64,000 nt of DNA from the NCBI RefSeq assembly GCF_027286325.1, contig NZ_CP114588.1:248001-312000 (forward strand), written 5' to 3'. The first letter of the stretch is position 1. Each line of letters opens with the position of its first letter. The notes under the pieces were generated by a model that was not told where the DNA came from, did no database searches, and saw only the letters and a list, made by a program, of their open reading frames with translations. The stretch comes from Salinivibrio kushneri. Its GTDB lineage: Bacteria; Pseudomonadota; Gammaproteobacteria; Enterobacterales; Vibrionaceae. Shown here piece after piece: positions 1 through 10,078 of this stretch. Position numbers and translations under genes: made by a program.

Positions 1-1133
1 TTGCAACTGACCCATTCGTGGGCACGTTGACCTTTATGCGTGTTTACTCAGGCGTGGTTAACTCTGGCGACACTGTCTATAACTCAGTGAAGCAAAAGCG
101 TGAGCGTTTGGGCCGTATCGTACAGATGCACTCGAACAAGCGTGAAGAGATCAAAGAAATCCGTGCCGGTGACATCGCTGCAGCGGTAGGTCTGAAAGAC
201 GTGACCACGGGTGACACCCTATGTGCAATGGATTCAAAAGTAATCCTAGAGCGCATGGAGTTCCCAGATCCAGTTATCCAAATCGCGGTTGAGCCTAAGT
301 CTAAAGCTGACCAAGAGAAAATGGGTATCGCGCTAGGTAAACTGGCGGCAGAAGATCCATCTTTCCGTGTTGAGTCTGACGAAGAGTCTGGCCAGACCCT
401 GATTTCTGGTATGGGTGAGCTTCACCTAGACATCATCGTTGACCGTATGCGTCGCGAATTTAACGTTGAGTGTAACGTTGGTAAGCCTCAGGTAGCGTAT
501 CGCGAAACCATCCGTGGTAGCACCAAAGTTGAAGGTAAGTTCGTTAAGCAGTCTGGTGGTCGTGGTCAGTACGGTCACGTATGGCTGAAAATCGAACCAT
601 CAGAGCCAAACGAAGGCTTTGTCTTTGTTGACGAAATCGTTGGTGGTGTGGTTCCACGTGAATACATCAGCTCGGTTTCTAAAGGTATCGAAGAGCAGAT
701 GGCTAACGGTGTACTCGCTGGCTATCCGGTACTTGACGTTAAAGCAACCTTGTTCGATGGTTCTTACCACGATGTTGACTCTAACGAAATGGCGTTTAAG
801 ATCGCCGCATCAATGGCATTCAAGAAAGGTGCTCACGACGCGCAACCTGTTATGCTTGAGCCAATGATGAAGGTTGAAGTAACCACACCAGAAGAGTGGA
901 TGGGTGACGTTGTTGGTGACTTGAACCGTCGTCGTGGCCTGATTGGTGGTATGGATGAAGGCCCAGCGGGTCTGAAGATCGTACGTGCCCAGGTTCCACT
1001 GTCTGAAATGTTCGGTTACGCTACTGACCTACGTAGTGCAACACAAGGCCGTGCATCTTACTCGATGGAATTCAGCGAGTACGGTGAAGTGCCTAAGAAC
1101 ATCGCTGACGCCCTGATCGCAGAGCGTAGCTAA
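1..1133 (+). CDS. fusA: Elongation factor G, 3' part (5' end outside window)
   Basis: EF-G is the ribosomal translocase: a GTPase that moves tRNA and mRNA after peptide bond formation and splits ribosomes with RRF. The reading frame is already open at base 3 and continues upstream, so only about 377 C-terminal residues are here; the GTPase domain is missing. What remains is the end of domain II, domain III, domain IV with the RGQYGHV segment that enters the decoding site, and the domain V fold ending in [10 protein letters not shown]-like sequence (here [10 protein letters not shown]). It is followed by tuf after 100 bases, as in the str operon rpsL-rpsG-fusA-tuf. Nothing looks damaged; the truncation is the window edge. 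Confidence 0.98.
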   Translation, partial: ATDPFVGTLTFMRVYSGVVNSGDTVYNSVKQKRERLGRIVQMHSNKREEIKEIRAGDIAAAVGLKDVTTGDTLCAMDSKVILERMEFPDPVIQIAVEPKSKADQEKMGIALGKLAAEDPSFRVESDEESGQTLISGMGELHLDIIVDRMRREFNVECNVGKPQVAYRETIRGSTKVEGKFVKQSGGRGQYGHVWLKIEPSEPNEGFVFVDEIVGGVVPREYISSVSKGIEEQMANGVLAGYPVLDVKATLFDGSYHDVDSNEMAFKIAASMAFKKGAHDAQPVMLEPMMKVEVTTPEEWMGDVVGDLNRRRGLIGGMDEGPAGLKIVRAQVPLSEMFGYATDLRSATQGRASYSMEFSEYGEVPKNIADALIAERS

Positions 1134-1146
1134 TTATTTTGGTCCA

Positions 1147-1170
1147 GATGCCGACATCATGGTCGGCATC
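1147..1170 (+). other. fusA-tuf intergenic hairpin without U-tract
   Basis: GATGCCGAC (1147-1155) and GTCGGCATC (1162-1170) form a perfect 9-bp stem with a 6-base loop. No T-run follows, so it is not a classical intrinsic terminator. It may be an mRNA processing or stability element between fusA and tuf. The function is inferred. Confidence 0.6.
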
Positions 1171-1233
1171 AAACACTGACTTCTGAGTTACTAGGCCAAG
1201 CCCTTTAACTCACAACTAGGAAGGAAGACGATC

Positions 1234-2418
1234 GTGTCTAAAGAAAAATTTGAACGTACGAAAACGCACGTTAACGTTGGTACTATCGGCCACGTTGACC
1301 ATGGTAAAACTACGCTGACCGCAGCTATCTGTACTGTACTTGCAAAAGTACACGGCGGTGCTGCTCGTGACTTCGCGTCAATCGATAACGCACCAGAAGA
1401 GCGTGATCGTGGTATCACCATCGCAACGTCTCACGTTGAGTACGATACGCCAAACCGTCACTACGCACACGTTGACTGCCCAGGACACGCTGACTATGTG
1501 AAAAACATGATCACCGGTGCTGCACAGATGGACGGTGGTATCCTGGTTGTTGCTGCAACTGATGGCCCAATGCCACAGACGCGTGAGCACATCCTACTAG
1601 GCCGTCAGGTTGGTATTCCAAACATCATCGTGTTCATGAACAAATGTGACATGGTTGATGACGAAGAGCTGCTTGAGCTGGTTGAAATGGAAGTACGTGA
1701 ACTACTTTCAGAGTACGACTTCCCAGGTGACGACTGCCCAGTAATCCAAGGTTCAGCGCTAGGTGCCCTGAACGGTGAAGAGCAGTGGGAGCAGAAGATC
1801 GTTGAGCTATCTGAAGCACTGGATTCTTACATCCCAGAGCCAGAGCGTGCGATCGACAAGCCGTTCATCCTGCCAATCGAAGACGTATTCTCAATCCAAG
1901 GCCGTGGTACCGTAGTAACCGGTCGTGTTGAGCAAGGCATCATCACTGTTGGTGACGACGTTGAAATCGTGGGCATGAAAGACACCACCAAGACCACTTG
2001 TACCGGTGTTGAGATGTTCCGTAAGCTTCTAGACGAAGGCCGTGCCGGTGAGAACGTTGGTGTTCTTCTGCGTGGTACTAAGCGTGACGAAGTAGAGCGT
2101 GGTCAAGTACTGGCTAAGCCTGGTTCAATCACTCCGCACACCAAGTTCGAGTCAGAAGTATACGTACTGGGCAAAGACGAAGGCGGCCGTCATACTCCGT
2201 TCTTCAAAGGCTATCGTCCACAGTTCTACTTCCGTACAACTGACGTAACCGGTACTATCGAGCTGCCAGAAGGCGTTGAGATGGTAATGCCTGGTGACAA
2301 CATCAAGATGGTTGTTGAGCTGATCGCACCTATCGCGATGGACGAAGGCCTACGCTTCGCTATCCGTGAAGGTGGCCGTACTGTAGGCGCGGGTGTTGTT
2401 GCTAACATCATCGCTTAA
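1234..2418 (+). CDS. tuf: Elongation factor Tu
   Basis: EF-Tu carries aminoacyl-tRNA to the ribosomal A site as a GTP complex in the cytosol. The protein has 394 residues, the usual length. Visible are the P-loop GHVDHGKT near residue 19, the switch [14 protein letters not shown] with the catalytic His, the NKCDMVD guanine-specificity motif near 136, and domains II and III ending at the conserved [10 protein letters not shown]. The start is GTG, preceded by a strong AGGAAGGA Shine-Dalgarno site. It is the last gene of the str operon and is followed by an intrinsic terminator. Many bacteria have a second tuf copy elsewhere; this one sits where tufA is expected. Confidence 0.99.
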   Translation: MSKEKFERTKTHVNVGTIGHVDHGKTTLTAAICTVLAKVHGGAARDFASIDNAPEERDRGITIATSHVEYDTPNRHYAHVDCPGHADYVKNMITGAAQMDGGILVVAATDGPMPQTREHILLGRQVGIPNIIVFMNKCDMVDDEELLELVEMEVRELLSEYDFPGDDCPVIQGSALGALNGEEQWEQKIVELSEALDSYIPEPERAIDKPFILPIEDVFSIQGRGTVVTGRVEQGIITVGDDVEIVGMKDTTKTTCTGVEMFRKLLDEGRAGENVGVLLRGTKRDEVERGQVLAKPGSITPHTKFESEVYVLGKDEGGRHTPFFKGYRPQFYFRTTDVTGTIELPEGVEMVMPGDNIKMVVELIAPIAMDEGLRFAIREGGRTVGAGVVANIIA

Positions 2419-2445
2419 TTTGATAGACGCCTTGTCTTATCAATC

Positions 2446-2473
2446 AAAGGGAGCGCACTGCGCTCCCTTTTTG
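2446..2473 (+). terminator. Terminator of the fusA-tuf operon
   Basis: An AAAGGGAGCGCA arm and a TGCGCTCCCTTT arm meet with a very small loop and run straight into TTTTTG. This is a classical intrinsic terminator 28 bases after the tuf stop codon. Confidence 0.93.
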
Positions 2474-2559
2474 TTTCTCCTATCTTTCGCCATCCCTTGA
2501 TTCAAATGAGTCAGTCATCAATAACCAAGCGTTATATAAAAAACCTTTACCTCAACCGC

Positions 2560-2580
2560 AATGCAAACTATTCTCGTTAT
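2560..2580 (+). promoter_or_regulatory. Candidate Fur box upstream of bfd
   Basis: The segment AATGCAAACTATTCTCGTTA matches the Fur consensus core TGATAATnATTATCA at about 10 of 14 informative positions, with the left half degenerate. It ends 25 bases before the bfd start codon. Iron-Fur control of bfd is well known in enterobacteria. The match is by eye. Confidence 0.5.
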
Positions 2581-2604
2581 AGTTCAAGTTATGAGATCGC
2601 TAAG

Positions 2605-2796
2605 ATGTTAGTTTGTATTTGCCACAGCGTGTCGGATAAAACCATTAAGCATTGGGTGCGCCAGCAAGGCGTCACAAGTATCCGTGAATTGCGCCAACTG
2701 ACCCCTCTGGGGTCGCAATGTGGTAAATGTGTACGTCACGCCAAAGAGGTGATATACGACGAGAGCCAACTTATTACGCTACAAAAAGCCAGTTAA
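2605..2796 (+). CDS. bfd: Bacterioferritin-associated ferredoxin
   Basis: Bfd is a small [2Fe-2S] ferredoxin that docks on bacterioferritin and passes electrons to its heme to reduce and release stored iron. The 63-residue protein has the expected four cysteines at positions 4, 6, 39 and 42 (CIC near the N-terminus, CGKC near the C-terminus). The start was set at the ATG giving MLVCICH, because the upstream in-frame extension has no homology and would push the cluster away from the N-terminus. bfr follows after 74 bases. A Fur-like site lies just upstream, fitting induction during iron starvation. Confidence 0.95.
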   Translation: MLVCICHSVSDKTIKHWVRQQGVTSIRELRQLTPLGSQCGKCVRHAKEVIYDESQLITLQKAS

Positions 2797-2810
2797 CCTG
2801 CAGTCAATAT

Positions 2811-2838
2811 TTGACAGCCTCCTTATGGGTTCTACATT
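2811..2838 (+). promoter_or_regulatory. Candidate bfr promoter
   Basis: A perfect -35 TTGACA (2811-2816), a 16-base spacer and a -10 TACATT (2833-2838) are present, predicting a start near 2845. The spacer and the -10 lie inside the left arm of the palindrome at 2816-2864, so the bfr transcript from this promoter would begin at the right arm. Confidence 0.6.
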
Positions 2839-2864
2839 TGTTAGGTAGAACCCATAAGGAGGCT
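2816..2864 (+). repeat. 20-bp-arm perfect inverted repeat over the bfr promoter and RBS
   Basis: The arms are 2816-2835 and 2845-2864, exactly complementary over 20 bases, with a 9-base loop ATTTGTTAG. The right arm contains the AAGGAGG Shine-Dalgarno site of bfr (2856-2862), 8 bases before its ATG. In a bfd read-through RNA the hairpin would bury this site or act as a weak terminator (only CTTTTG follows). In the DNA the dyad overlaps the bfr promoter and could be an operator. The sequence is certain; the role is inference. Confidence 0.9.
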
Positions 2865-2870
2865 TTTGCC

Positions 2871-3359
2871 ATGAAAGGCGATCCAAAATCGATAGCGTTT
2901 CTCAACACGGTACTCGGCAACGAACTGATTGCGATTAATCAGTACTTTCTGCATGCGCGCATGCTTAAAGACTGGGGCTTAAAAGTCATCGCGGACAAAG
3001 AATATGAAGAGTCCATTGATGAGATGAAGCATGCGGACAAGCTCATTGAGCGTATCTTGTTTTTAGAAGGGACGCCCAATTTGCAAGATTTAGGCAAGTT
3101 ACGCATTGGTGAAGATACACAAGAAATCTTCGAGTGTGACTTGGCGCTAGAGATGCAAGCGCACGAAGACCTGAAAGAAGCGATTGCCTACACCGAAAGC
3201 ATCCGCGATTTCGTGTCGCGAGATTTGTTTCAGTATATTCTCGATGATGAAGAAGAGCATATTGATTGGCTCGAAACCCAGTTGGGGCTGATTGATAAAG
3301 TGGGTATCGCCAACTACAACCAAGCGCAGATAATCGAAGATGCCAGCGATAAAGGCTAA
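2871..3359 (+). CDS. bfr: Bacterioferritin
   Basis: Bacterioferritin forms a 24-subunit heme-containing shell that oxidises Fe(II) and stores iron as a mineral core in the cytosol. The 162-residue protein has the four-helix ferritin fold with ferroxidase ligands E18, E51 and H54, heme-binding M52, and the second-half [11 protein letters not shown] metal motif. The start is the ATG giving MKGDPKS, spaced 8 bases from a perfect AAGGAGG; the longer open frame upstream overlaps bfd and lacks homology. It lies directly downstream of bfd, as in Escherichia coli. The Shine-Dalgarno site lies inside a 20-bp-arm palindrome, which is unusual. A terminator follows. Confidence 0.97.
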   Translation: MKGDPKSIAFLNTVLGNELIAINQYFLHARMLKDWGLKVIADKEYEESIDEMKHADKLIERILFLEGTPNLQDLGKLRIGEDTQEIFECDLALEMQAHEDLKEAIAYTESIRDFVSRDLFQYILDDEEEHIDWLETQLGLIDKVGIANYNQAQIIEDASDKG

Positions 3360-3387
3360 GACGACGCTTAACGTATTGCGGTAGATG

Positions 3388-3412
3388 AACGCACCCAGTC
3401 GGGTGCGTTTTT
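3388..3412 (+). terminator. Terminator after bfr
   Basis: ACGCACCC and GGGTGCGT form an 8-bp stem with the loop AGTC, followed by TTTTTG, 30 bases past the bfr stop. This is a classical intrinsic terminator. Confidence 0.92.
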
Positions 3413-3438
3413 GTTTGGGCTTATTTTTTAACCAAGGC

Positions 3439-3466
3439 TTGCAAAGCTATCGCGCATCGGTATAAT
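3439..3466 (+). promoter_or_regulatory. S10 operon promoter
   Basis: -35 TTGCAA (3439-3444), a 16-base spacer and a consensus -10 TATAAT (3461-3466) predict a transcript start near 3473, leaving a leader of about 240 bases before rpsJ. An additional TATACT hexamer at 3556-3561 has no good -35 partner. Confidence 0.8.
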
Positions 3467-3472
3467 GCCCGG

Positions 3473-4025
<553 letters not shown>

Positions 4026-4038
4026 GGGGGAGTAGATA

Positions 4039-4668
4039 ATGATTGGTCTAGTCGGTCGTAAAGTCGGTATGACTCGTATCTTCAACGAAGATGGCGTTTC
4101 TATCCCGGTAACCGTAGTTGAAGTTGAAGCTAACCGTGTTGCTCAGGTACGTAAGCCTGAAGTTGACGGTTATGCCGCAATTCAAATCACTACAGGCGAG
4201 AAGAAAGCAAGCCGTGTTAACAAGGCACAAGCTGGTCACTTTGCGAAAGCAGGTGTTGAAGCAGGCCGCGGTTTGTGGGAATTCCGTCTGGAAAATGGTG
4301 AAGAGTTCGAAGTTGGCGCTGAGCTAAACGTCGATCTTTTCTCTGAAATCAAAAAAGTAGACGTTACTGGCACGTCAAAAGGTAAGGGTTTCCAAGGCGG
4401 TGTTAAGCGTTGGAACTTCCGTACTCAAGACATGAGCCACGGTAACTCTTTGTCTCACCGTGCACCTGGTTCTATCGGTCAATGTCAGAGCCCAGGTCGC
4501 GTATTCAAAGGCAAAAAAATGGCAGGTCACATGGGTGCTGAGCGTGTAACGACTCAAAACCTAGAGATCGTACGTGTTGACGCTGAGCGCAATCTGCTTC
4601 TTATCAAAGGTGCAGTCCCAGGTGCTACAGGTGGCAACGTGATCGTTAAACCAGCCGTTAAAGCGTAA
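4039..4668 (+). CDS. rplC: 50S ribosomal protein L3
   Basis: L3 is an early-assembling 23S rRNA binder whose extension approaches the peptidyl transferase centre. The protein has 209 residues as in Escherichia coli. The [12 protein letters not shown] loop contains the Gln near residue 150 that PrmB methylates in enterobacteria; the following [11 protein letters not shown] is conserved. A GGGGG-type Shine-Dalgarno site precedes the ATG. It is second in the S10 operon, 16 bases before rplD. Nothing unusual is visible. Confidence 0.98.
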   Translation: MIGLVGRKVGMTRIFNEDGVSIPVTVVEVEANRVAQVRKPEVDGYAAIQITTGEKKASRVNKAQAGHFAKAGVEAGRGLWEFRLENGEEFEVGAELNVDLFSEIKKVDVTGTSKGKGFQGGVKRWNFRTQDMSHGNSLSHRAPGSIGQCQSPGRVFKGKKMAGHMGAERVTTQNLEIVRVDAERNLLLIKGAVPGATGGNVIVKPAVKA

Positions 4669-4684
4669 CGTCGAGGAGATAGTA

Positions 4685-5287
4685 ATGGAATTGGTAGTCA
4701 AAGGCGCCGACGCGCTAACTGTTTCCGAAACTACCTTCGGGCGTGAATTCAACGAGTCCCTGGTTCACCAGGTAGTCGTTGCATACGCAGCTGGTGCCCG
4801 TCAAGGTACTCGCGCTCAGAAAACTCGTTCAGACGTGTCTGGTGGCGGTGCTAAGCCATGGCGTCAGAAGGGTACTGGTCGCGCCCGTGCAGGTACAATC
4901 CGCAGCCCAATCTGGCGCAGCGGTGGTGTCACTTTCGCAGCACGTCCTCAGGATCATGCTCAGAAAGTAAACAAAAAGATGTACCGTGGTGCTCTGAAGA
5001 GCATCCTGTCAGAGCTGGTTCGTCAAGAGCGTTTGATCGTTGTTGATAACTTCTCTGTTGAAGCACCAAAAACTAAAGAGCTTGTCGCTAAGCTGAAAGA
5101 GCTTGAGCTGAACGATGCTCTGATCGTCACTGCCGAAGTTGATGAGAACCTGTTCCTTGCCGCACGTAACCTTTATAAGGTTGACGTACGCGATACAGAT
5201 ACCATCGACCCAGTTAGCTTGATCGCTTTCGACAAAGTCGTGATGACTGCTGATGCAGTTAAACAAGTTGAGGAGATGCTGGCATGA
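4685..5287 (+). CDS. rplD: 50S ribosomal protein L4
   Basis: L4 lines the peptide exit tunnel at its constriction and is the autogenous repressor of the S10 operon in gammaproteobacteria. The protein has 200 residues (201 in Escherichia coli). The extended basic tunnel loop, including the [19 protein letters not shown] stretch, spans roughly residues 57-77; this is also where macrolide resistance mutations occur. The stop overlaps the rplW start by four bases (ATGA), indicating translational coupling. Control through the leader at 3473-3713 is expected from family knowledge. Confidence 0.98.
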   Translation: MELVVKGADALTVSETTFGREFNESLVHQVVVAYAAGARQGTRAQKTRSDVSGGGAKPWRQKGTGRARAGTIRSPIWRSGGVTFAARPQDHAQKVNKKMYRGALKSILSELVRQERLIVVDNFSVEAPKTKELVAKLKELELNDALIVTAEVDENLFLAARNLYKVDVRDTDTIDPVSLIAFDKVVMTADAVKQVEEMLA

Positions 5288-5586
5288 TCACTGAAGAGCG
5301 TATCCTAAAAGTTCTGCGTGCTCCGCACATCTCTGAAAAAGCGACGATGGCCGCTGAAAACAACAACACTGTTGTGTTCAAAGTAGCCAAAGAAGCAACT
5401 AAAAAAGAGATCAAAGCGGCAGTTGAAAAACTGTTCGAAGTTGAAGTGAAGTCTGTTCGTACTCTTCTCGTTAAGGGTAAGACCAAACGTCAAGGTATGC
5501 GTGAAGGCCGTCGTAGCGACTGGAAAAAAGCGTATGTTGCCTTGAAAGAAGGTCAGGACATCGACTTCGTTGGCGGCGCTGAGTAA
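5284..5586 (+). CDS. rplW: 50S ribosomal protein L23
   Basis: L23 sits at the mouth of the peptide exit tunnel and is the docking site for trigger factor and the signal recognition particle. It has 100 residues, the standard length, with the conserved start around [10 protein letters not shown] and the central [16 protein letters not shown] strand-loop. The start codon overlaps the end of rplD by four bases, so the two are probably translationally coupled. rplB follows after 19 bases with a clear GGAGG site. Confidence 0.98.
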   Translation: MITEERILKVLRAPHISEKATMAAENNNTVVFKVAKEATKKEIKAAVEKLFEVEVKSVRTLLVKGKTKRQGMREGRRSDWKKAYVALKEGQDIDFVGGAE

Positions 5587-5605
5587 GACGGAGGAGTAAA
5601 AGCAA

Positions 5606-6430
5606 ATGGCTATTATCAAATGTAAGCCGACTTCACCGGGTCGTCGTCACCTTGTTAAAGTGGTTAACCATGATCTGTACAAAGGTAAACCATATGCACC
5701 ACTGCTAGAGAAAAACTCTAAGTCTGGTGGTCGCAATAACAACGGTCGAATCACAGTGCGTCACATCGGTGGTGGTCACAAGCATCATTACCGTGTAATT
5801 GACTTCAAACGTACTAAAGACGGTATCCCAGCGAAAGTTGAGCGTCTCGAGTACGATCCGAACCGTAGTGCAAACATCGCGCTTGTACTGTATACGGACG
5901 GTGAACGTCGTTACATCATCGCACCAAAAGGCCTAAAAGCCGGTGATCAGATCCAATCTGGTGCAGATTCAGCTATCAAGGTAGGTAACACCCTGCCAAT
6001 GCGCAACATCCCAGTGGGTTCTACTATCCACAATATCGAGCTTAAGCCTGGTAAAGGTGGTCAGTTAGCTCGTTCTGCGGGTGCCTATGCGCAAATCGTA
6101 GCTCGTGACGGCGCGTACGTCACACTCCGCCTGCGCAGCGGTGAAATGCGTAAGGTTCTTGCTGAAGGTCGTGCGACTCTTGGTGAAGTGGGTAACTCTG
6201 AGCACATGCTACGCGAACTGGGTAAAGCCGGTGCCGCGCGCTGGAAAGGCGCACGTCCAAGCGTACGTGGTGTTGCAATGAACCCGATTGACCACCCACA
6301 CGGTGGTGGTGAAGGCCGTACCTCAGGTGGTCGTCATCCAGTATCACCTTGGGGTATGCCAACTAAAGGCTTCAAGACCCGTAAGAACAAACGTACCGAC
6401 AAGTACATCGTACGTCGTCGTAACAAGTAA
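5606..6430 (+). CDS. rplB: 50S ribosomal protein L2
   Basis: L2 is a primary 23S rRNA binder needed for subunit association and peptidyl transferase activity. The protein has 274 residues. The highly conserved C-terminal [21 protein letters not shown] region, with the functionally important His near 229, is intact, followed by the basic tail ending RRRNK. Start is ATG after GGAGG. It is the fifth gene of the S10 operon, 20 bases before rpsS. No anomaly is seen. Confidence 0.98.
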   Translation: MAIIKCKPTSPGRRHLVKVVNHDLYKGKPYAPLLEKNSKSGGRNNNGRITVRHIGGGHKHHYRVIDFKRTKDGIPAKVERLEYDPNRSANIALVLYTDGERRYIIAPKGLKAGDQIQSGADSAIKVGNTLPMRNIPVGSTIHNIELKPGKGGQLARSAGAYAQIVARDGAYVTLRLRSGEMRKVLAEGRATLGEVGNSEHMLRELGKAGAARWKGARPSVRGVAMNPIDHPHGGGEGRTSGGRHPVSPWGMPTKGFKTRKNKRTDKYIVRRRNK

Positions 6431-6447
6431 TTATTATCAGAGGATAA

Positions 6448-6729
<282 letters not shown>

Positions 6730-6739
6730 GGGGTAAGAA

Positions 6740-7072
6740 ATGGAAGCTATTGCTAAACATCGCTTTGCTCGTATCTCGCCTCAAAAAGCACGTTTGGTTG
6801 CGGATCAAGTGCGCGGTAAAGACGTAGCACAAGCACTGGAACTACTGACTTTCAGCAACAAAAAAGCTGCTGACCTGGTTAAGAAAGTGTTGGAATCTGC
6901 TATTGCAAACGCCGAGCATAACGAAGGTGCGGATATCGACGATCTAAGCGTCGCCAAAGTCTTCGTTGATGAAGGCCCAATCATGAAGCGTATTATGCCT
7001 CGTGCAAAAGGCCGTGCCGATCGCATCTTGAAGCGTTCTAGCCACATCACTGTTGTTGTAGCAGACCGCTAA
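6740..7072 (+). CDS. rplV: 50S ribosomal protein L22
   Basis: L22 contributes a long beta hairpin to the peptide exit tunnel constriction opposite L4 and is a known macrolide resistance locus. It is 110 residues, as in Escherichia coli, starting [22 protein letters not shown]; the hairpin tip is in the [18 protein letters not shown] stretch near residues 86-103. It is tightly packed in the S10 operon between rpsS and rpsC. Confidence 0.98.
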   Translation: MEAIAKHRFARISPQKARLVADQVRGKDVAQALELLTFSNKKAADLVKKVLESAIANAEHNEGADIDDLSVAKVFVDEGPIMKRIMPRAKGRADRILKRSSHITVVVADR

Positions 7073-7091
7073 GAGACGAGGAGATAAAGCA

Positions 7092-7781
7092 ATGGGTCAA
7101 AAAGTACATCCTAATGGTATTCGTCTTGGCATTGTTAAGCCTTGGAATTCCACTTGGTTTGCTAATAACCAAGATTTCGCTGACAACCTAGACGGCGACT
7201 TTAAGGTACGTCAGTTCTTGAACAATGAACTGAAAAAAGCGTCAGTCTCTCGCATCGTTATCGAGCGTCCTGCTAAGAGTGTTCGTGTGACTATTCACAC
7301 TGCACGTCCTGGTGTGGTTATCGGTAAGAAAGGTGAAGATGTTGAGAAGCTGCGCGCTCACGTTGCAAAACTAGCCGGTGTACCAGCGCAAATCAACATC
7401 GCTGAAGTACGTAAGCCTGAGCTAGATGCGCAACTTGTTGGCGACAGCATCGCATCACAGCTAGAGCGCCGTGTTATGTTCCGTCGTGCGATGAAGCGCG
7501 CGGTACAAAACGCTATGCGCCTAGGTGCCAAAGGTATCAAAGTAGAAGTAAGCGGCCGTCTTGGCGGCGCTGAAATCGCTCGTACCGAGTGGTACCGTGA
7601 AGGCCGTGTGCCACTGCACACCCTTCGTGCTGACATTGATTACGCAACTTCTTCTGCTCACACCCAGTACGGTGTAATCGGCATTAAAACCTGGATCTTC
7701 AAAGGTGAAATCCTAGGTGGAATGGCTGAAGTTGAGCAAAAGGCTGACAAGCCGAAGAAGCAGCGTAAAGGCCGTAAGTAA
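7092..7781 (+). CDS. rpsC: 30S ribosomal protein S3
   Basis: S3 lies at the mRNA entry channel and takes part in the helicase activity of the ribosome. The protein is 229 residues, slightly shorter than the 233 of Escherichia coli at its basic C-terminal tail. The KH domain GxxG loop is visible as [15 protein letters not shown] near residues 74-88, followed by the C-terminal S3 domain with the conserved [21 protein letters not shown]. It is followed by rplP after 11 bases. Confidence 0.98.
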   Translation: MGQKVHPNGIRLGIVKPWNSTWFANNQDFADNLDGDFKVRQFLNNELKKASVSRIVIERPAKSVRVTIHTARPGVVIGKKGEDVEKLRAHVAKLAGVPAQINIAEVRKPELDAQLVGDSIASQLERRVMFRRAMKRAVQNAMRLGAKGIKVEVSGRLGGAEIARTEWYREGRVPLHTLRADIDYATSSAHTQYGVIGIKTWIFKGEILGGMAEVEQKADKPKKQRKGRK

Positions 7782-7792
7782 GGAGTCTATCG

Positions 7793-8203
7793 ATGCTTCA
7801 ACCAAAACGTACTAAGTTCCGCAAGACTTTTAAAGGTCGTAACCGCGGTCTGGCGCACGGTACTGACGTAAGCTTCGGTACCTATGGCCTGAAAGCTGTT
7901 GGTCGCGGTCGTATCACTGCGCGTCAAATTGAGGCGGCTCGTCGTGCGATGACTCGTCACATTAAACGTCAAGGCCAAATCTGGATTCGTGTCTTCCCTG
8001 ACAAACCAATTACTGGTAAGCCGTTGGAAGTTCGTATGGGTAAGGGTAAAGGTTCAGTAGATTACTGGGTTGCCCAAATCCAACCAGGCAAGGTCCTGTA
8101 CGAAATGGATGGTGTTCCTGAATCACTGGCTCGCGAAGCGTTTGAATTAGCTTCACGTAAGCTACCGATCAAAACCACTTTCGTAACTAAGGCGGTGATG
8201 TGA
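7793..8203 (+). CDS. rplP: 50S ribosomal protein L16
   Basis: L16 organises the A-site region of the 50S subunit and the elbow of A-site tRNA. It has 136 residues, the usual length. The [15 protein letters not shown] segment contains the arginine that is hydroxylated by the oxygenase YcfD in some bacteria. The stop codon TGA overlaps the start of rpmC by one base (TGATG), implying coupled translation. It sits in standard order after rpsC. Confidence 0.98.
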   Translation: MLQPKRTKFRKTFKGRNRGLAHGTDVSFGTYGLKAVGRGRITARQIEAARRAMTRHIKRQGQIWIRVFPDKPITGKPLEVRMGKGKGSVDYWVAQIQPGKVLYEMDGVPESLAREAFELASRKLPIKTTFVTKAVM

Positions 8204-8394
8204 TGAAAGCACAAGAACTACGTGAAAAGACTGCTGAGCAGCTGAACGAAGAGCTAATGGGTCTGCTACGTGAGCAGTTTAATCTGCGCATGCAAGCGGC
8301 TACTGGCCAACTTCAGCAAACTCACACTCTTAAAGCTGTTCGTCGCGATATCGCACGTGTAAAAACCGTACTGACTGAGAAGGCTAACGCATAA
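8203..8394 (+). CDS. rpmC: 50S ribosomal protein L29
   Basis: L29 is a small helical protein next to L23 at the exit tunnel. The protein is 63 residues, starting [17 protein letters not shown] with a coiled two-helix fold. An in-frame GTG three bases upstream would add one residue, but the ATG overlapping the rplP stop is the family start. Its stop overlaps the rpsQ start by one base (TAATG), so rplP, rpmC and rpsQ form a translationally coupled trio. Confidence 0.97.
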   Translation: MKAQELREKTAEQLNEELMGLLREQFNLRMQAATGQLQQTHTLKAVRRDIARVKTVLTEKANA

Positions 8395-8648
8395 TGAGCG
8401 AGAACATCCGCACTCAGCAAGGTCGCGTTATCAGCGACAAAGGCGATAAAACTATCGTCGTTGCTATCGAGCGTTTTGTGAAACACCCAATCTACGGTAA
8501 GTACATTAAGCGCACGAGTAAGCTACATGTACACGATGAATCAAACCAGTGTAACCAAGGTGACACTGTCGAGGTTCGTGAGTGTCGTCCAATCTCTAAG
8601 CAAAAGTCTTGGACATTGGTTCGCGTTGTTGAAAAATCACGCATCTAA
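8394..8648 (+). CDS. rpsQ: 30S ribosomal protein S17
   Basis: S17 is a primary 16S rRNA binder of the OB fold class that acts early in 30S body assembly. It is 84 residues, with the conserved [19 protein letters not shown] and [13 protein letters not shown] segments. It is the last gene of the S10 operon: a hairpin-plus-T-run terminator follows about 25 bases later, and 160 bases separate it from rplN. Confidence 0.98.
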   Translation: MSENIRTQQGRVISDKGDKTIVVAIERFVKHPIYGKYIKRTSKLHVHDESNQCNQGDTVEVRECRPISKQKSWTLVRVVEKSRI

Positions 8649-8673
8649 GCGATTTTTCATACAATAATAAGTC

Positions 8674-8707
8674 AAACGGCTCTCATTTGGGGGGCCGTTT
8701 ATTTTTT
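8674..8707 (+). terminator. Terminator at the end of the S10 operon
   Basis: AAACGGC and GCCGTTT form the core stem, possibly extended by G-U pairs, followed by ATTTTTTA. This separates the S10 and spc operons. Confidence 0.8.
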
Positions 8708-8730
8708 ATCTACCCATCTGGTCAAAATAG

Positions 8731-8808
8731 TGTTATTATTCGCCGCCCTTGTAAAAAGGCAGCCCGACCCGAGATGGGTCTAGATGTAATAACAGCGGAG
8801 CACTAACA
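8731..8808 (+). promoter_or_regulatory. spc operon promoter region and leader (candidate)
   Basis: A TATTAT hexamer at 8734-8739 is a plausible -10 for the spc operon, but no good -35 is seen at the right distance. The downstream sequence holds a small dyad around CCCGACCCGAGATGGGTC before the rplN start. Position between a terminator and rplN suggests the spc promoter; the exact elements are uncertain. Confidence 0.4.
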
Positions 8809-9180
8809 ATGATCCAAATGCAAAGTATGCTGGACGCAGCCGACAACTCCGGCGCTCGCAGTGTAATGTGTATTAAGGTTCTGGGTGGCTCTCACCGTCG
8901 TTACGCCCACGTTGGCGACATCATCAAAGTTACCGTTAAGGATTCAATCCCACGCGGTAAAGTGAAAAAAGGTGATGTGCTTAAGGCGGTGGTAGTTCGC
9001 ACCCGTAAAGGCGTACGTCGTCCAGACGGCTCTGTCATTCGCTTCGACCGCAATGCTTGCGTGTTGTTGAACAACACGAACGAGCAACTAGTCGGCACAC
9101 GTATCTTTGGCCCTGTGACACGCGAACTTCGTACTGAGAAGTTCATGAAAATTGTGTCTCTGGCGCCTGAAGTTCTGTAA
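8809..9180 (+). CDS. rplN: 50S ribosomal protein L14
   Basis: L14 forms part of inter-subunit bridges B5 and B8 and is the target of the silencing factor RsfS. It has 123 residues, beginning [20 protein letters not shown] and carrying the conserved [15 protein letters not shown] loop. It opens the spc operon, behind its own candidate promoter, 11 bases before rplX. Length and order are canonical. Confidence 0.98.
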   Translation: MIQMQSMLDAADNSGARSVMCIKVLGGSHRRYAHVGDIIKVTVKDSIPRGKVKKGDVLKAVVVRTRKGVRRPDGSVIRFDRNACVLLNNTNEQLVGTRIFGPVTRELRTEKFMKIVSLAPEVL

Positions 9181-9191
9181 GGAGCGATCTC

Positions 9192-9506
9192 ATGGCAGCT
9201 AAAATCCGTCGTAACGACGAAGTTATCGTTCTTGCCGGTAAAGACAAAGGCAAGAAAGGTAAAGTATCTAAGGTTCTACCGACCGGTAAAGTTATCGTTG
9301 AAGGTATTAACCTCGTTAAGAAACACCAGAAGCCGGTTCCGGCTCTGGGCACTCAAGGTGGCATCGTTGAACAAGAAGCCGCTATTGACGTTTCAAACGT
9401 GGCTATCTTTAACGCAGCTGCTGGTAAAGGTGACCGTGTAGGCTTCCGATTTGAAGACGGCAAAAAAGTGCGTTTCTTCAAGTCGAATGGCGAAACTATT
9501 AAGTAA
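9192..9506 (+). CDS. rplX: 50S ribosomal protein L24
   Basis: L24 is one of the two assembly-initiating proteins of the 50S subunit and lies near the tunnel exit. It has 104 residues, with a KOW motif near residues 8-30 ([18 protein letters not shown]) and a C-terminal beta domain. ATG start follows AAGGAG. It lies 15 bases before rplE in the spc operon. Confidence 0.98.
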   Translation: MAAKIRRNDEVIVLAGKDKGKKGKVSKVLPTGKVIVEGINLVKKHQKPVPALGTQGGIVEQEAAIDVSNVAIFNAAAGKGDRVGFRFEDGKKVRFFKSNGETIK

Positions 9507-9521
9507 TTCTGGAGTAGTACA

Positions 9522-10061
9522 ATGGCGAAACTGCATGATTACTACAAAGAGACAGTTGTAGCTGAGCTATCTAAGCAATTTGGTTACAAAAGCATCATGC
9601 AAGTCCCAGGGATCGAAAAGATCACCCTTAACATGGGTGTGGGCGAAGCTCTGAACGACAAAAAACTGCTTGAAAATGCAGCTGCTGACATGACCGCGAT
9701 TTCTGGTCAAAAGCCGCTGATCACTAAAGCACGTAAATCAGTCGCAGGCTTCAAGATCCGTGAGGGCTACCCAATTGGTTGTAAAGTAACCCTACGTGGC
9801 GAGCGTATGTGGGACTTCTTTGAGCGTTTGATCGCTATCGCAGTTCCTCGTATCCGTGACTTCCGTGGTCTGAACCCGAAAGCGTTCGACGGTCGCGGTA
9901 ACTACAGCATGGGCGTTCGCGAGCAAATCATCTTCCCTGAGATTGACTACGACAAAGTCGATCGTATCCGTGGTCTTGATATTACTATCACTACCACCGC
10001 AGGTACAGATGAGGAAGGTCGAGCTCTGCTGGCTGCCTTTAACTTCCCATTCCGTAAGTAA
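9522..10061 (+). CDS. rplE: 50S ribosomal protein L5
   Basis: L5 binds 5S rRNA and forms part of bridge B1b with S13, contacting P-site tRNA. It is 179 residues, the standard length, with the N-terminal [18 protein letters not shown] and the C-terminal [21 protein letters not shown] signatures intact. It lies in the spc operon between rplX and rpsN. Confidence 0.98.
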   Translation: MAKLHDYYKETVVAELSKQFGYKSIMQVPGIEKITLNMGVGEALNDKKLLENAAADMTAISGQKPLITKARKSVAGFKIREGYPIGCKVTLRGERMWDFFERLIAIAVPRIRDFRGLNPKAFDGRGNYSMGVREQIIFPEIDYDKVDRIRGLDITITTTAGTDEEGRALLAAFNFPFRK

Positions 10062-10078
10062 GGTGAAGGGTTACTGTT

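Noticed and set aside
2497-2604. N-terminal extension of bfd by 36 residues
   Set aside because: Family members start at MLVCIC; the extension covers the Fur-like site and has no homology.
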